This document shows, piece by piece, positions 9,032 through 16,762 of a DNA stretch of 49,042 nucleotides. The notes beneath the pieces were generated by a model. It searched no databases, was not told where the DNA came from, and was given only the letters and a program-made list of their open reading frames with translations. Location of the stretch: assembly GCA_021811155.1 (NCBI GenBank), contig JAJZPO010000011.1, forward strand, positions 1-49,042, written 5' to 3'. The stretch is from Bacillota bacterium (GTDB lineage: Bacteria; Bacillota; Desulfitobacteriia; Desulfitobacteriales; JAJXUE01). Numbering within the stretch: position 1 is the first letter of the stretch; each line of letters begins with the position of its first letter. The translations under genes and the position numbers were made by a program.

Positions 9032-9060
9032 TTGCCCTTCGCAGTTAATCTGACTATATT
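9032..9060 (+). promoter_or_regulatory. predicted sigma-A promoter of the molybdopterin oxidoreductase operon
   Basis: TTGCCC (9032-9037) and TATATT (9055-9060) are separated by 17 bases, the ideal spacing. The weak -35 and good -10 fit an activated promoter, consistent with the CRP-type palindrome upstream. Transcription would start near 9067, leaving a leader of about 90 bases. Confidence 0.5.
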
Positions 9061-9160
9061 ACATAAAGTTTCAACTTTTCAATTAACTCTGCGTTGGTTC
9101 AGAGCGCTTTATCCAGGCGAAGGAAGCCGACATATTTGATCAAAATGGAGGAGTGTGGAG

Positions 9161-11731
9161 TTGAAAGACAGGAAGTTTAAACTTACCCGGCGCCAATTCA
9201 TCAAGGGTTCCGCGGCCACCGGTGTTCTGCTCGGCGCCGTTGGCCCGGCCGGAATTCTCCGGCAGAGCACAGCCGCTGCCGGACAGCCGTCGCCGGACAT
9301 TAAGTATGTACGGACCACTTGTTCCCCCAATTGCACCGGCGCCTGCGGCATGAAAGCGGTGGTGGAAAATGGGCAACTCAAGGCCATCATTCAGGCCGCC
9401 GACTACCCTGAACCGGAATACAATCCCCGCGGCTGCTTAAAAGGACTCTCCATGATGAACCTGGTTTACGGTCCTGACCGCTTAAAGCAGCCGCTGCTGC
9501 GAACCGGCGCCCCCGGCAAGGGGGAATTCAAGCAAGCTTCCTGGAACGAAGCCCTTGATTTCACCGCCAAACGCCTGAAGGAAATCGCGGACAAATACGG
9601 TCCGGAATCTATCGGTGTGGTGTTTCAGGTAGGGGGCACCGGCTATGTTCAAAAGGGGGCGGTAAGCGCGCTCGCGACCCAGGCAGGCTGGACATTGCAC
9701 CACGCTTACGACATGAACGGGGACCTGCCGATGTTCTGGCCCATGACTTTCGGGGTGCAAACAGAAGAACTGGAACCGCTGGAGTGGCTGAATTCAACTT
9801 ACATAGCCGTTTTTGGTTCGAATTTACTGGCTACACGCCTGCCGGATGCCCATTTTTTCGTGGTGGCCAGAAACCGGGGCGCAAAATTGGCGGTATTTGA
9901 CCCCAACTACACTCCCACCGCATCCAAAGCCGACGAATGGGTATCTCTTAAACCTAGCAGCGATGCCGCCTTAGGGTTGGGCCTGGCCAGGGTAATCATA
10001 GAGGAAAAGCTTTACAACGGACCCTTTGTCAAGACCTATACCGATCTTCCCCTCCTGGTCAGGACGGATAACGGCAAACGCCTTAAAGCCGACGATGTGA
10101 AAGGGCTTGCCAAACCCTTGGACACGCCTGCTTACCGGGAGGCCTACGTCGCCTTCAACGGCCGCTTGCTGGCTGTCCACCCGGAAAAGCTTGACCTTCC
10201 CCTTGATGTAAGCCTGGAAGGCGAAGTGGAAGTGGAACTGAAGGACGGACAAAAAATCAAGGCTAAGCCGGGCTTTCAGCTGCTGAAAGAAAGCTTGAAT
10301 GACTATGCTCCCGGCAAAGTTGAGGAACTTACCGGAGTCCCGCAGGATGACGTTGTGCGGCTGGCCCGGGAAATGGCCTCCGCCAAAGCGCTGCACCTGA
10401 TCTATGGGGCGAGCAATTACCAGTGGTACCACGGCGACCTGAAGGGACGGGCCCTGGCGCTTATTCCCGTGCTTACCGGAAATCTGGGCAAACCGGGGAG
10501 CGGGATGTCCACTTACGCCGGCCAGTACCGGATCCGGATGAACCTGGCCAAGTGGTGGGCGCCTCAGGGGAAAAAGCAGAATTGGCTGCCCTGGCTCTAT
10601 GTACTGCACGGTCCAACCAAGCAGATGAAAGCGAAATGGCCCAAAAACGGAATCAAAGCCCTCATAGTCGGGTGGGGCAACCCATTTGAACAGCACAATA
10701 TGGCCAACAAGCTGCGGCAGATGGTAGAAAAAGGCGACCTGGAATTTGTAGCCAACCTGGATTTTCAGCTGACCACCAGCGGCCGCTACAGCGATGTTGT
10801 CCTGCCGGCGGTCACCTGGTACGAGAAAACTGAACTGGTAGCCAGCCCTGTCCACCCTTACCTCCAACTGCAGCAGCCGGCTATCAAGCCCTTGTACGAG
10901 GGGAAACCGGAACTCTGGATTATGCGGGAACTGGCCAAAAGGCTCAACCCCGAATTTGAACAGCACTTTTTCCCGGGGCTTGACCCGGATGCGGCAGCAG
11001 AGAAAGTGATAGAGCTGCTCTTAAAAACCGGGGGACCTGCGGTCGAGGGAATCACGCTTGAACAGTTGAGAAAAGGGCCGGTTCGGGTGAAGTCCGCCGC
11101 GCCGGGAAACCGCCAAATTCCCTTCTACGAGCAGGTTCAGCTTAAACAGCCTTTCCCCCCGGTCAGCCTTCCCGCGAAAATAGAACAAACCGCCCAGTTT
11201 GTCAAGAGCGGCAGGATCGAGTTTTACAAGGATGAGGACGTCATGCTTCAGCTTGGCGAGGCCCTGCCCGTGCATAAGCCGCCGTTTGAGGAGAGCGAAT
11301 ATGCCTTAAACCCTGCTGCCAGGGAGAAATACCCCTTTGCCTATGTCACCCGCAACGCCATTTACCGCGTGCATTCAACCCATTCCAACAACGTGTGGAT
11401 GAACGAGCTTCAGGACGGCAAACCGCGGGTTTGGCTGAATCCGCAGGACGCCGCGGCCAAGGGGATCAAAGACGGTGATCCAGTAGAAGTGTTCAACGAC
11501 CGCGGCAAGCTGGAGGCCTACGCCGTTTTGGACCCGGGAATAGGCAGAAAGGTCCTGGTTTTTGAGCAGGGTTGGTGGAGCCGCTACCTCGGCGGAACAT
11601 CCTATAACTCCTTGACCTATCCCTTCATCAAGCCGACCAATGAAATCTACTTTGTTCCAGGCATATGGGCACCCAATACGGCTTGGAATGAAGCCCTTTG
11701 CGACGTAAGAAAGGCGGGTGAGCGTATATGA
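9161..11731 (+). CDS. TAT-exported molybdopterin oxidoreductase, catalytic subunit (DMSO reductase superfamily)
   Basis: This protein of about 856 residues starts with a twin-arginine signal (RRQFIKGSAATGVLLGAVG), so it acts outside the membrane. A [4Fe-4S] site follows: CSPNCTGAC (CX3CX3C), with the fourth cysteine in NPRGCLKG. Then come molybdopterin domains (VFDPNYTPTASKADEWVSL, LIPVLTGNLGKPGSG) and a C-terminal dinucleotide-binding domain. With the ferredoxin and NrfD subunits downstream it forms a Psr/Dms-type quinone-linked reductase or dehydrogenase. Candidate substrates are polysulfide, thiosulfate, tetrathionate, DMSO or oxyanions; the sequence does not decide. The start is probably TTG 9161, eight bases from GGAGG; GTG 9155 is too close. 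No maturation chaperone (TorD/NarJ type) gene is adjacent. Confidence 0.9.
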   Translation: MKDRKFKLTRRQFIKGSAATGVLLGAVGPAGILRQSTAAAGQPSPDIKYVRTTCSPNCTGACGMKAVVENGQLKAIIQAADYPEPEYNPRGCLKGLSMMNLVYGPDRLKQPLLRTGAPGKGEFKQASWNEALDFTAKRLKEIADKYGPESIGVVFQVGGTGYVQKGAVSALATQAGWTLHHAYDMNGDLPMFWPMTFGVQTEELEPLEWLNSTYIAVFGSNLLATRLPDAHFFVVARNRGAKLAVFDPNYTPTASKADEWVSLKPSSDAALGLGLARVIIEEKLYNGPFVKTYTDLPLLVRTDNGKRLKADDVKGLAKPLDTPAYREAYVAFNGRLLAVHPEKLDLPLDVSLEGEVEVELKDGQKIKAKPGFQLLKESLNDYAPGKVEELTGVPQDDVVRLAREMASAKALHLIYGASNYQWYHGDLKGRALALIPVLTGNLGKPGSGMSTYAGQYRIRMNLAKWWAPQGKKQNWLPWLYVLHGPTKQMKAKWPKNGIKALIVGWGNPFEQHNMANKLRQMVEKGDLEFVANLDFQLTTSGRYSDVVLPAVTWYEKTELVASPVHPYLQLQQPAIKPLYEGKPELWIMRELAKRLNPEFEQHFFPGLDPDAAAEKVIELLLKTGGPAVEGITLEQLRKGPVRVKSAAPGNRQIPFYEQVQLKQPFPPVSLPAKIEQTAQFVKSGRIEFYKDEDVMLQLGEALPVHKPPFEESEYALNPAAREKYPFAYVTRNAIYRVHSTHSNNVWMNELQDGKPRVWLNPQDAAAKGIKDGDPVEVFNDRGKLEAYAVLDPGIGRKVLVFEQGWWSRYLGGTSYNSLTYPFIKPTNEIYFVPGIWAPNTAWNEALCDVRKAGERI

Positions 11732-12411
11732 GGCTGGGGATGGTGATTGACCTTACCCGTTGTATTGGCTGCAGGTCCTGCATGGTAGCCTGCAAAGCAC
11801 ACAACAGCCAGCCGCCCGGCACCTGGTGGAACCGGGTATTCACGCCGGGGGCGAGCTTTCACCAGAGCGCGGTCGGTAAAGACGGGGAATTTCAGATGAA
11901 CTTTTTGCCGGTCTCGTGTCAGATGTGCGACAATCCTCCCTGTCAAAAAGTCTGCCCGGTAGGTGCGACTTATACCGACGAGCGGGGAGTCGTTCTGGTG
12001 GATTACGAGCGCTGCATCGGGTGCCGTTACTGCCTGGCCGCCTGCCCCTACGGGGTGCGCCAGTTCAACTGGGAAGACCCCAGAAAGGCCAAGGAACAAG
12101 CGGGGTATATGAAAGGGTACGATTACGGCTATCCGGAGGATTACCGTGATCAAGGCCGCCTGGTGTATACGCCTGACAGGCCGCGCGGGGTTGCCGAGAA
12201 GTGCACTTTCTGCGTGCAATATACCAAGAACGGTGAGTCGCCGGCCTGTGTCCGCGCTTGCCCGTCCAAGGCCCGCATTTTTGGCGATCTTGACGATCCC
12301 AAATCGGAAGTGAGCCGCTTAATCCGGGAAAGGCAGACCTTCCGGCTGAAAGAAGAACTTGGCACAGAACCGAAAGTATTTTACCTGGCGCCTGCCAAGC
12401 CGGTGCGATAA
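11728..12411 (+). CDS. four-cluster ferredoxin subunit of the molybdopterin oxidoreductase
   Basis: This 227-residue protein contains four cysteine groups typical of DmsB/PsrB/NrfC subunits: CIGCRSCMVAC, CQMCDNPPCQKVCP, CIGCRYCLAACPYG and CTFCVQY followed by CVRACP. These hold four [4Fe-4S] clusters that relay electrons between the catalytic subunit and the membrane subunit. It has no signal of its own and is expected to be co-exported with the TAT-bearing catalytic subunit. Its ATG overlaps the catalytic-subunit stop (ATGA), showing translational coupling. Length and cysteine pattern are normal for the family. Confidence 0.95.
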   Translation: MRLGMVIDLTRCIGCRSCMVACKAHNSQPPGTWWNRVFTPGASFHQSAVGKDGEFQMNFLPVSCQMCDNPPCQKVCPVGATYTDERGVVLVDYERCIGCRYCLAACPYGVRQFNWEDPRKAKEQAGYMKGYDYGYPEDYRDQGRLVYTPDRPRGVAEKCTFCVQYTKNGESPACVRACPSKARIFGDLDDPKSEVSRLIRERQTFRLKEELGTEPKVFYLAPAKPVR

Positions 12412-12424
12412 GGAGGGTTGTAAG

Positions 12425-13729
12425 GTGAAAAAGAGCTCTTTTGTTTTAGGACTTGGGTTGGCATTGATGCTCACCGGTTTGGTTACCTGGGGCTACCAGA
12501 TTGCGCGCGGTCTTATCGTCACCAATATGCGCAATCCGTTCAGTTGGGGTTTGTATATTTCCACCTTTGCTTTCTTTGTCGGGATTGCCGCCGGCGGGCT
12601 GATAGTTTCCTCCTCGGTTTATCTCTTCAATCTTGAACGGTTGAAGCCATTTACCAGGATCGCTTCACTTTCCGCCTTTGCCAGCACCTTGGGGGCAACC
12701 GCCATGATTTTGCCGGACATGGGGCGGGTGGACAGGATTTTCAATCTGGTGCTGCATCCCAATTTCCGTTCTCCCTTGGTTTGGGATGTGATTGTTATTA
12801 CCTGTTACATGCTTCTCACCTTTTTGAGCGTCTATTTTCAGCTGTTGCCGGACTGGAAAAGGGACGGACGCGGCTTTTTCCGCGGCTGGACAAATAACCT
12901 GTCCCTCGCCCAAGTTCAGGCAATATCCGGCAGATGGTCCAAAAGGGTTTCCATTGTCGGACTGCCCTTCGCAATTCTGATTCATACTGTAACTGCCTTG
13001 ATCTTTGCTACCCAGGCCTCCCGCGGCTGGTGGAATACCGCCATACTGCCGCCTGACTTCATCGCCATGGCGGTAGCTTCCGGTACCGCTCTGGTACTCC
13101 TGATCTCCGTGCTGGCAGTAGGAAAGGAACGCTTTGCGGAGTATCAGGGGGCCTTTAAGGGTATGGCCCGCATTGTTGCCGGCGCTTTGGTGGTGCATTT
13201 CTTCCTGGTCGCGGTGGATCTGCTGATCCACTGGTGGTGGGGCAAGCCTGAAGGTTTGAACATTTTGTCCCTGGTTTTCGGCCGTTACGGATTAGTCTAT
13301 GCCGTTGAACTGGTTCTACCCGCGTTCACGATGCTCTGCTTCTTCAGCCAAAAAGGTTCAAGCAGCTTCAAGAGCCTGATTCTTGGCAGCAGCCTGCTGT
13401 TTATCGGCGTTTTTGCCCACCGCATGATGCTGATGTTCCCTTCCTTCAACGAATTTCCTTTGAGCATCGCTTTGCCCGGCCTTGGGATTGAAAACTGGCC
13501 TTATCCCATAGCCACCGGGGAGCTGAAAGAAGGCATGCCGGTATTTGTCAGCTCCTGGGCTTACACCCCTACTTTAGTGGAATACGCCATAGCGCTGTTG
13601 CCTTTTGGCCTGGTTCTGACCGTGGTAAGTTTAGCTCTCCGGCTTTACAACTTCCTGCCGCACAAAGGGAACAATTCCCTGAGGGGTAAGTCAGGAATTT
13701 CGTACTCCAACGATACTGCGTCAGTCTAA
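12425..13729 (+). CDS. NrfD/PsrC-type membrane anchor subunit
   Basis: This 434-residue polytopic protein has about ten hydrophobic segments and belongs to the NrfD/PsrC/HybB-like family that exchanges electrons with the quinone pool. Typical family stretches are NPFSWGLYISTFAFFVGIAAGGL near the N-terminus and HRMMLMFPSFNEFPLS in the C-terminal third. The start is GTG 12425, seven bases after AAGGAGGG; an open frame further upstream lacks a ribosome site. It completes the three-gene A-B-C operon and is followed by a clear intrinsic terminator at 13849. Because this family binds no haem, it should link the FeS subunit directly to menaquinone. Confidence 0.92.
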   Translation: MKKSSFVLGLGLALMLTGLVTWGYQIARGLIVTNMRNPFSWGLYISTFAFFVGIAAGGLIVSSSVYLFNLERLKPFTRIASLSAFASTLGATAMILPDMGRVDRIFNLVLHPNFRSPLVWDVIVITCYMLLTFLSVYFQLLPDWKRDGRGFFRGWTNNLSLAQVQAISGRWSKRVSIVGLPFAILIHTVTALIFATQASRGWWNTAILPPDFIAMAVASGTALVLLISVLAVGKERFAEYQGAFKGMARIVAGALVVHFFLVAVDLLIHWWWGKPEGLNILSLVFGRYGLVYAVELVLPAFTMLCFFSQKGSSSFKSLILGSSLLFIGVFAHRMMLMFPSFNEFPLSIALPGLGIENWPYPIATGELKEGMPVFVSSWAYTPTLVEYAIALLPFGLVLTVVSLALRLYNFLPHKGNNSLRGKSGISYSNDTASV

Positions 13730-13848
13730 AAAACGGACCTAACATTGGCAGCGCCGCCACCAGCCGTAATCATCTGCCTATTGGCTGGAAAAGCTGAAAC
13801 CCTATGGAGTAAAAGCCCTTATTGCAAGGAAATAAGAGAAGCAATTGA

Positions 13849-13875
13849 TTAAGGGGGATACCCCTTAATTTTTTT
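13849..13875 (+). terminator. intrinsic terminator after the molybdopterin operon
   Basis: The stem TTAAGGGG/CCCCTTAA (13849-13856 and 13861-13868) with loop GATA is followed directly by seven T. It ends the three-gene operon and separates it from the two-component system. The preceding stretch 13730-13848 holds no convincing gene. Confidence 0.85.
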
Positions 13876-13902
13876 ATCTGCGATCTTTCCAGCACGGTCG
13901 GT

Positions 13903-13936
13903 TTTTAATGAAGTTTTAATTGATTTGGCTTAGAAT
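13903..13936 (+). promoter_or_regulatory. tandem TTTTAAT repeats before a -10 box, possible OmpR-family operator
   Basis: TTTTAAT occurs at 13903-13909 and again at 13914-13920, 11 bases apart, and TAGAAT (13931-13936) follows ten bases later. This layout resembles a pho-box-style OmpR/PhoB site that replaces a -35 element. It sits 86 bases before the response-regulator gene and suggests autoregulation. No protein-DNA evidence is available. Confidence 0.4.
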
Positions 13937-14021
13937 GACAAGCATAGTTAAGTCATTTTTGCAAAAATAATAGTTGAGCAGATTGTGTTTGAAAGATGGG
14001 CATTATAAACTAGAGGGTGCA

Positions 14022-14696
14022 ATGATGAAGATTCTGGTTGTAGAAGATGACAGTTCCCTGCTGGGGCTGATCAGCAGCGTGTTAAAAGAAGAATCGTATC
14101 AGGTGGACTCTGCAGAGAGCGGCAGTGAGGGCCTGCTGATGGCTGAAAGGGATGTCTATGATGTGTTGATTCTGGACATCATGCTGCCGGAGATTGATGG
14201 CTTGTCCATTGTCAAGCGGCTCCGCTCCCAGACTGTGAAAACCCCGGTCCTGTTTCTGACTGCCAGGGACAGCGTGGATGACCGGGTCAAAGGCCTCGAT
14301 GTCGGAGCGGATGACTATCTGGTCAAGCCGTTTGCCATAAGTGAGCTGCTGGCCCGGGTCAGGGCGCTGCTGCGCAGGACGAAAGGGGAGATGGACGGGG
14401 AGATTTCCTATGGCCCGATCTCCCTGCAGCCCAATGCCCATGACGGCTTTGTCGGCGACAACCGGCTTAATCTCACGCTGAAGGAATATGAGCTCTTGGA
14501 GTTTTTCCTGCGCAACAGTGGGCAGATCCTGCTGCGCGAGCAAATCTTTAACCGGATTTGGGGCTTTGAGTCAGATTCCGGTATCAACGTGGTTGATGTC
14601 TATGTGCATTATTTGCGCAAAAAACTGGCCCAATATGAGTGCGGCGAGTTCATCAAAACAGTGCGCGGCGTTGGTTATATGCTAAAGGGAGACTAG
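14022..14696 (+). CDS. OmpR/PhoB-family response regulator
   Basis: This 224-residue protein has a receiver domain with the acidic pair (VVEDDSS), the phosphoacceptor Asp in LILDIMLPEIDG near residue 51, the conserved Thr in FLTARDS and the Lys in DDYLVKPF. A winged-helix DNA-binding domain follows (LTLKEYELLEFFLRN...VDVYVHYLRKKL...VRGVGYML). I start it at ATG 14022; ATG 14025 directly after is equally possible. The gene is followed by the histidine kinase five bases later, so they form one operon. Its position after the molybdopterin operon invites a link to respiration, but the two are separated by a terminator and the signal is unknown. Confidence 0.95.
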   Translation: MMKILVVEDDSSLLGLISSVLKEESYQVDSAESGSEGLLMAERDVYDVLILDIMLPEIDGLSIVKRLRSQTVKTPVLFLTARDSVDDRVKGLDVGADDYLVKPFAISELLARVRALLRRTKGEMDGEISYGPISLQPNAHDGFVGDNRLNLTLKEYELLEFFLRNSGQILLREQIFNRIWGFESDSGINVVDVYVHYLRKKLAQYECGEFIKTVRGVGYMLKGD

Positions 14697-14701
14697 ACTC
14701 T

Positions 14702-15997
14702 ATGTTTCAAAAAACCCGGGTGCGGTTAGCTGCCTTGAACACTTTAGTCCTGTTTGTGATCCTTAGCCTGTTTGGCGGGGTTATTTATGTTTTTTCATCC
14801 AGCCGTCTGTACGTTCGGGTCGACTTTACCCTGGCAGCGGTAGCCAATCGTCTGAAACAGGAGCAGTACCGCAATCTAACCCGCCAGAGCGATGACCGTC
14901 CCGCTGACCGGAAAGTCGTAATCTTGCTCTGGAACAAGGCAGGACACCTGCTGGCGCAAATGCCGCCCGATGCGTTTTTTGCGTCTGAGTTAGCCAAGTT
15001 CGGGGGGACAGCAAGTGGTTTCCGCAACGTGACCACCGCTGACGGCCATAGCTATCGTGCCTTATCTGTCCCCTTGACTCAAACATCCGGTGCGCCTGGG
15101 AATCCTCCTGAGGGGTTGAGTCCGGATTCAACTCTTCTGTTGGTAATGAACATTGATCCGGAAGCACATATGCTGAGCGACCTGGTGATGATTATCGCCA
15201 TCGGCAGTCTTTCCGGGGGGGTGGTCTCCCTGCTGGCCGGCCTTTTTCTCGCCAACCGGGCCTTGATTCCCATCAAGAAGTCCTGGGACAAACAACAGGA
15301 ATTTGTGACAGATGCCTCGCATGAACTGCGCACCCCTCTTTCCGTCATCCAGGGGCACCTGGAGCTTCTCTTCCGCCACCCTGACCATACGATTGAACAG
15401 GACAGCGAAAAGCTTTCCGCCGTCCTGACAGAAGTGAAACGGATGATCAAGATGGTTACCCAGCTCTTGACCCTGGCCCGCTCTGATTCCAACCAAACTG
15501 AACTGGAAACTACTGATTTCGGCTTGGGACGCCTGATCAGCGATATTGCCGAACAGTTCAGGACTCTGGCTGAAACCAAAAATATCAGCATAGAGACTTT
15601 ACTGGATGAAAATATGGAGTTCAATGGTGACAAACAGCGTATAAACCAACTTGTGGTAATCCTTTTGGATAACGCGCTGAAATTTACGCCCGAGTCCGGC
15701 AGAATCAGGATAATTGGGAGCAAGGCAAGGCATGGAATAAAGATCAGCGTGGAGGATACTGGGCCGGGAATCCCTGCCAAAGACCTGCCGTTGATTTTTG
15801 ACCGGTTTTACCGCGGCGACAAAGTGCGGAGACGCAGCAGCGGCGGAACCGGACTGGGCCTGGCCATTGCCAAATGGATCGTAAAAGCCCACAATGGGGA
15901 AATATGGGTTGAGAGCAAGCCGGGCGAAGGGACCAGAATCCACATTTCGCTGCCCCTGAAGCGTCCCAGGCAGGACAAGAACGTACTATTAGCATGA
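14702..15997 (+). CDS. membrane sensor histidine kinase
   Basis: This 431-residue kinase has two membrane segments (LNTLVLFVILSLFGGVIYVF near residue 20, and MIIAIGSLSGGVVSLLAGLFLA near residue 180) around an extracytoplasmic domain of about 140 residues. The HisKA box FVTDASHELRTPLSVIQG holds the phosphorylated His. The ATPase domain has all boxes: N (DNALKFTPESG), G1 (DTGPGIP), F (LIFDRFYRGD) and G2 (GGTGLGLAI). No clear HAMP domain is seen between the second membrane segment and the HisKA domain. It starts at ATG 14702 with GGGAGA upstream. It is the partner of the adjacent OmpR-type regulator. The sensed signal cannot be deduced. Confidence 0.94.
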   Translation: MFQKTRVRLAALNTLVLFVILSLFGGVIYVFSSSRLYVRVDFTLAAVANRLKQEQYRNLTRQSDDRPADRKVVILLWNKAGHLLAQMPPDAFFASELAKFGGTASGFRNVTTADGHSYRALSVPLTQTSGAPGNPPEGLSPDSTLLLVMNIDPEAHMLSDLVMIIAIGSLSGGVVSLLAGLFLANRALIPIKKSWDKQQEFVTDASHELRTPLSVIQGHLELLFRHPDHTIEQDSEKLSAVLTEVKRMIKMVTQLLTLARSDSNQTELETTDFGLGRLISDIAEQFRTLAETKNISIETLLDENMEFNGDKQRINQLVVILLDNALKFTPESGRIRIIGSKARHGIKISVEDTGPGIPAKDLPLIFDRFYRGDKVRRRSSGGTGLGLAIAKWIVKAHNGEIWVESKPGEGTRIHISLPLKRPRQDKNVLLA

Positions 15998-16354
15998 AGT
16001 ATTCTGCTCTGCAACATGCTTCGGGTCTGCTCGGGTCGAGTTTACTTTCCGCTTCGTTCAGCAGACTCCGTCGCCGAGCATACTTTTCGGTTCGCTTCCT
16101 CATTGATCTTCCCACTAATCTTAAGAACTATGAAAGTAGTGGGACCCCTGACCGCAAACGTAGCCATAAATGGGGCGCGAGCATTCGTGCTCCCGTTCGG
16201 GCGCTCGCCGAGTATGCTTGCGGCTCCTCCGTAATGCTTCTCTGCGCGGAAAGTAAACTCACCCTTGAGCTTTCTGGTCTTTTGCATTCCAGTGGTGCCG
16301 CGTATCGGCAGTGAATTCTGACTCCTGAATACCTGAATACAAATCTGCCGGTGT
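15998..16354. repeat. structured non-coding element bounded by 15-bp inverted repeats (16038-16260)
   Basis: GAGTTTACTTTCCGC at 16038-16052 is exactly repeated in inverted form at 16246-16260. Inside lie more pairs: CCCACTA/TAGTGGG (16111-16143), GAGCA-TTCG-TGCTC near 16180, and two similar direct copies of CGCCGAG(C/T)AT(A/G)CTT near 16072 and 16206. Frames are open on both strands but none has a ribosome site or a recognisable protein. It may be a MITE-like repeat or a structured RNA. The rest of this 500-base gap before 16506 holds only a terminator and the promoter region of the next gene. Confidence 0.5.
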
Positions 16355-16383
16355 AAAGCTGGGTGAGGAACCCAGCTTTTTTG
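16355..16383 (+). terminator. intrinsic terminator
   Basis: The ten-base stem AAAGCTGGGT/ACCCAGCTTT (16355-16364 and 16370-16379) has a five-base loop and is followed by a T run. It probably ends the transcript of the two-component operon and whatever the structured element belongs to. Confidence 0.85.
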
Positions 16384-16505
16384 TTTAGATTTTGTTTGAT
16401 TATTTTTAAAGAAAACTTAATATCCCTTGTATATACTGGACCATGAACTCCAGCTTGGGCAACTGTACACGTTGGCGATAATGCGACACAAGGAGTTGAT
16501 TTGGA

Positions 16506-16715
16506 GTGCTTTGTCCGGTTTGCGGCGCCTATTCTGTTGGGCAGATAGGCCGGAGGCGCTATTATTGCGGCGAATGCTACCATGAATGGGTCGAAACCGA
16601 AGGGAAATTCAAGGTTTTCAGGATTTCCTCCGATGGCCATCTGGTCCGCACTGGGGTGTTGGCGGACAAGAAGCCTGTGCCGGTTTTTGCGGCCAAAACA
16701 AAAGAAGCGCTGTGA
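16506..16715 (+). CDS. small zinc-ribbon protein
   Basis: This 69-residue protein begins CPVCGAYSVGQIGRRRYYCGECYHEW, a four-cysteine zinc ribbon, and has no other known domain. It starts at GTG 16506 with AAGGAG ten bases upstream. Such small ribbons occur as nucleic-acid-binding or partner proteins; no precise role can be given. Its stop overlaps a possible GTG start of the LtaS-like gene (GTGA at 16712), so the two may be co-translated. Confidence 0.7.
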   Translation: MLCPVCGAYSVGQIGRRRYYCGECYHEWVETEGKFKVFRISSDGHLVRTGVLADKKPVPVFAAKTKEAL

Positions 16716-16762
16716 AATTGGCTTGGGGCCGTAATTCAGGGTTTGTCCAGACTGTTCAAGGG

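Noticed and set aside
9161-13729. Nitrate reductase (NarGHI or Nap)
   Set aside because: The membrane subunit is NrfD-like without haem-ligand pattern of NarI, no narJ is present, and the cysteine motif fits Psr/Dms types better.
13741-13848. Short peptide-like stretch encoding YWLEKLKPYGVKALIARK
   Set aside because: Only 21 codons after a stop, no start or ribosome site; may be chance or an old relic.
15994-16314. Open frame of 106 codons after the histidine kinase
   Set aside because: It covers the inverted-repeat element, has no recognisable domain, and the other strand is open too.
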